From assembly GCA_002361775.1 (NCBI GenBank), contig DETV01000113.1, forward strand, positions 6,249 through 70,248: a stretch of 64,000 nucleotides of DNA, read 5' to 3'. The DNA comes from Eubacterium sp. UBA3279 (GTDB lineage Bacteria; Bacillota; Clostridia; Lachnospirales; Lachnospiraceae). Position 1 is the stretch's first letter, and every line of letters starts with the position of its first letter. Positions 61,945 to 64,000 of the stretch are shown here, piece by piece. Below the pieces are notes generated by a model. It ran no database searches. It was not told the origin of the DNA and saw only the letters and a list, made by a program, of their open reading frames with translations. The position numbers and the translations under genes were made by a program.

Positions 61945-62882
61945 AAGTTGGACTGGTGGGCGTGGGCGGTATCAGTGGAGCCCATATACCGGCATGGGAA
62001 AAAATGGAAGATGCAAAATTGACAGCAATATGCGATATTCGAAAAGAACGGATGGAACCATATCCGGACAAACGCCACTATGATGATCTGGACCGTATGC
62101 TGGAAGAGGAAGAATTGGACATTCTGGATATTTGTCTGCCCACATATCTGCATGCGGATTGTGCAGTAAAAGCTCTGGAAAAGGGAATTCATGTTCTTTG
62201 TGAAAAGCCGGTATCTCTGAAAAAGGAAGATGTGGAGAGAATATATTCCGTTGCACATAAAAAGAATGTGAATTTTATGGTGGGACAGGTACTGCGTTTC
62301 TGGCCGGAGTATATGCTTTTGAAAGAATTGTATGATACTCAAAGATATGGAAAACTTCTTTCCGGTTATATGAGCCGGGTAAGCCAGACGCCTCCCTGGA
62401 GTTGGGATAACTGGATGAAGGATGAAAAGAGAAGTGGTCTTGTGCCTTTTGATCTTCATATCCATGATCTGGATTTCCTTGTATATACCTTTGGAAAACC
62501 GGAAAAAGTAAGCAGTAACCGGATCAAACGCCCGGAACAGGATTGCATTAATGCAGTTTATGAATATCCGGAGTTTTATATTGAAACGGAATCCGCATGG
62601 TATGCGGGAGCATATCCTTTTTCTGCAAAATATCGTTTTCAGTTTGAAAAAGCAGTAGTTTCTTTTGAAAACAGTAAATGTACTATTTATGAAGAAAATG
62701 GCCGGGTGACAGAACTGGAAGAGGAAAATACAACAGGCGCGGGGGCGGTCAATCTGCCAAAAAGTGATGCATTCGGTAATGAAATCAGGTATTTTATAGA
62801 TTGTGTACAGAATAAAAAATTTCCTGAAAAGATAAAAAGTGAAGAATTAAGTACCGTACTGGAGATTTTACATAGCTTATAA
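61938..62882 (+). CDS. Gfo/Idh/MocA-family oxidoreductase
   Basis: A 314-residue NAD(P)-dependent oxidoreductase. The Rossmann motif GLVGVGGISGAH starts at residue 5, and the catalytic Lys is in CEKPVSLKKED (about residue 93). The C-terminal domain contains PFDLHIHDLDFLVYTFG with His/Asp active-site residues. The partner isomerase overlaps its start. It likely oxidises a sugar or inositol derivative to a keto form; substrate unknown. No terminator is obvious after the stop. Confidence 0.88.
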   Translation: MLKVGLVGVGGISGAHIPAWEKMEDAKLTAICDIRKERMEPYPDKRHYDDLDRMLEEEELDILDICLPTYLHADCAVKALEKGIHVLCEKPVSLKKEDVERIYSVAHKKNVNFMVGQVLRFWPEYMLLKELYDTQRYGKLLSGYMSRVSQTPPWSWDNWMKDEKRSGLVPFDLHIHDLDFLVYTFGKPEKVSSNRIKRPEQDCINAVYEYPEFYIETESAWYAGAYPFSAKYRFQFEKAVVSFENSKCTIYEENGRVTELEEENTTGAGAVNLPKSDAFGNEIRYFIDCVQNKKFPEKIKSEELSTVLEILHSL

Positions 62883-62916
62883 TTTGGCATAACTCTTCAT
62901 TTTCATGGTTTTTCTC

Positions 62917-62945
62917 TTGACTATAATCAGAATTTTGTTTACAAT
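62917..62945 (+). promoter_or_regulatory. Promoter of ppdK
   Basis: TTGACT (62917-62922) and TACAAT (62940-62945), 17-base spacer, then a 100-base leader with a small hairpin (GATGCC with GGCGTC). Confidence 0.75.
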
Positions 62946-63046
62946 CATGATATACGAGTGCATTGTGCATGAGTGGGTGATTGGATGCCTTCTTTGAGGC
63001 GTCTGATTGCTTTGAAACAAATTATACTTTTTAGGAGGAAGTAAAA

Positions 63047-64000
63047 ATGGCAAAATGGGTTTACTTATTTAGCGAAGGAAACGCCAACATGAGAAACCTT
63101 CTTGGTGGAAAAGGTGCCAACTTGGCTGAGATGACCAACCTGGGTCTGCCGATCCCACAGGGTTTCACTGTTACAACTGAAGCTTGTACAGATTACTATG
63201 ACAACGGAAAGAAGATTTCTTCTGAGATTCAGACACAGATCTTTGAAGCATTAACAGAACTGGAAGCTATCCAGGGTAAAAAATTCGGTGATACAGAAGA
63301 TCCGTTATTAGTATCTGTTCGTTCTGGTGCCAGAGCCTCCATGCCTGGTATGATGGATACCATCCTGAACCTGGGTCTGAATGATGTTGCAGTAGAAGGT
63401 TTTGCTAAGAAAACAGGCAATCCGAGATTCGCATACGATTCCTACAGACGTTTCATCCAGATGTATTCTGACGTAGTTATGGAAGTTCCGAAGTCCTTCT
63501 TCGAAAAAATCATCGATGAAGTAAAAGAAGCAAAAGGTGTTCATTATGATACAGAACTGACTGTAGATGATCTGAAAGAACTGGTTAAGAGATTTAAAGC
63601 AGTTTACTCAGAAGCTATGGACGGAGAAGAATTCCCACAGGATCCGAAGGAACAGCTGCTGGGAGCAGTAAAAGCTGTATTCCGTTCCTGGGACAACCCA
63701 CGTGCTATCGTTTACCGTCGTATGAACGATATCCCTGGAGATTGGGGAACTGCTGTAAACGTACAGGCTATGGTATTTGGTAACATGGGAGAAACTTCCG
63801 GTACAGGTGTTGCATTTACACGTAACCCATCTACTGGTGCTAAAGGTATCTACGGTGAGTACCTGATCAATGCTCAGGGTGAAGACGTAGTTGCTGGTGT
63901 TCGTACACCACAGCCAATCAGCAAACTGGAAGAAGATCTGCCGGCATGTTACAGACAGTTCATGGAACTGGCTATGAAACTGGAAAACCATTACCGCGAT
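63047..64000 (+). CDS. ppdK: Pyruvate, phosphate dikinase (5' part)
   Basis: The first 318 residues of PPDK; the frame runs off the window. PPDK interconverts pyruvate, ATP and phosphate with PEP, AMP and PPi. The ATP-grasp start MAKWVYLFSEGNANMRNLLG is diagnostic. Further motifs are LGGKGANLAEMTNLGLPIPQ, SVRSGARASMPGMMDTILN and GNMGETSGTGVAFTRNPSTG (the mobile loop for phosphates). The ATG follows AGGAGG. Codons are strongly biased (AAC, GGT, CGT), fitting an abundant glycolytic enzyme. The phosphohistidine and PEP-binding domains lie outside the window. Confidence 0.96.
   Translation, partial: MAKWVYLFSEGNANMRNLLGGKGANLAEMTNLGLPIPQGFTVTTEACTDYYDNGKKISSEIQTQIFEALTELEAIQGKKFGDTEDPLLVSVRSGARASMPGMMDTILNLGLNDVAVEGFAKKTGNPRFAYDSYRRFIQMYSDVVMEVPKSFFEKIIDEVKEAKGVHYDTELTVDDLKELVKRFKAVYSEAMDGEEFPQDPKEQLLGAVKAVFRSWDNPRAIVYRRMNDIPGDWGTAVNVQAMVFGNMGETSGTGVAFTRNPSTGAKGIYGEYLINAQGEDVVAGVRTPQPISKLEEDLPACYRQFMELAMKLENHYRD

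Noticed and set aside
1..64000. CRISPR arrays, insertion sequences, phage genes, restriction systems
   Set aside because: No regularly spaced repeats, transposase, integrase, structural phage or restriction genes are visible on either strand.

Overview
The window looks like a gene-dense chromosome segment from an anaerobic, fermentative, low-to-mid-GC Firmicute. A gut Lachnospiraceae (Blautia / Roseburia / Ruminococcus-like) fits best. The clues are strong AGGAGG ribosome sites, A-type promoters with 17-base spacers, an ECF-type vitamin transporter, pyrophosphate-linked glycolytic enzymes (a PFK with PPi-type active-site residues, and PPDK), oxygen-sensitive radical enzymes and many glycan-degrading genes. 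No rRNA, tRNA, CRISPR array, insertion sequence or phage gene was seen. The genus is an inference.

Layout. 1-5.2 kb: end of an unidentified gene, a GH2 beta-mannosidase and a DUF2298 membrane protein. 5.2-7.4 kb: a structured leader resembling the yybP-ykoY (Mn2+) riboswitch, with its own terminator, ahead of hflK-hflC. 7.4-12.6 kb: a CoA block (coaBC, ECF S-component, coaX) followed by feoA-feoB. 12.6-15.1 kb: an O-acetylhomoserine sulfhydrylase and an M24 peptidase. 15.3-18.6 kb: a Bacteroides-like ribulokinase, araD and an esterase. 18.7-20.3 kb: an LCP-family cell-wall protein.

20.4-39.9 kb is the centrepiece: a bacterial microcompartment (BMC) locus for fucose/rhamnose-derived 1,2-propanediol. 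The first part matches the glycyl-radical, fuculose-aldolase type of BMC (the GRM5 type known from Clostridium phytofermentans): glycyl-radical diol dehydratase and activase, then fucA, pduP, a zinc ADH, four BMC-H shell genes, pduL, the pentamer pduN, pduS and pduT. A DeoR regulator and pduQ follow, and then a complete B12-dependent diol dehydratase cassette (pduC-D-E-G-H-O). One locus therefore encodes two unrelated radical solutions to the same dehydration step, oxygen-sensitive/B12-free and B12-dependent, apparently sharing one shell. Encapsulation-peptide-like helices are visible on FucA (C-terminal), PduP, the zinc ADH, PduL and PduD, but not on the glycyl-radical enzyme. The two promoters, before the glycyl-radical enzyme and before fucA, share helically phased AAAACC / ACAACAAAAACCACA repeats that are good candidates for the operator of the resident DeoR protein.

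40-46 kb: a DUF4234-FHA protein, then fucose entry genes: an AraC regulator divergent from L-fucose isomerase, and further on the fucose mutarotase FucU. Together FucU, FucI and FucA feed lactaldehyde to the BMC; no fuculokinase was recognised in the window. 46-54 kb is housekeeping: SseB-like protein, M16C protease, era, recO, a lipoprotein and glyQS. 54-64 kb: a GH109-like Gfo/Idh/MocA protein with a GH2 beta-galactosidase, a DUF6062 protein, PPi-type phosphofructokinase, a sugar isomerase/oxidoreductase pair and the start of ppdK, which runs off the window.
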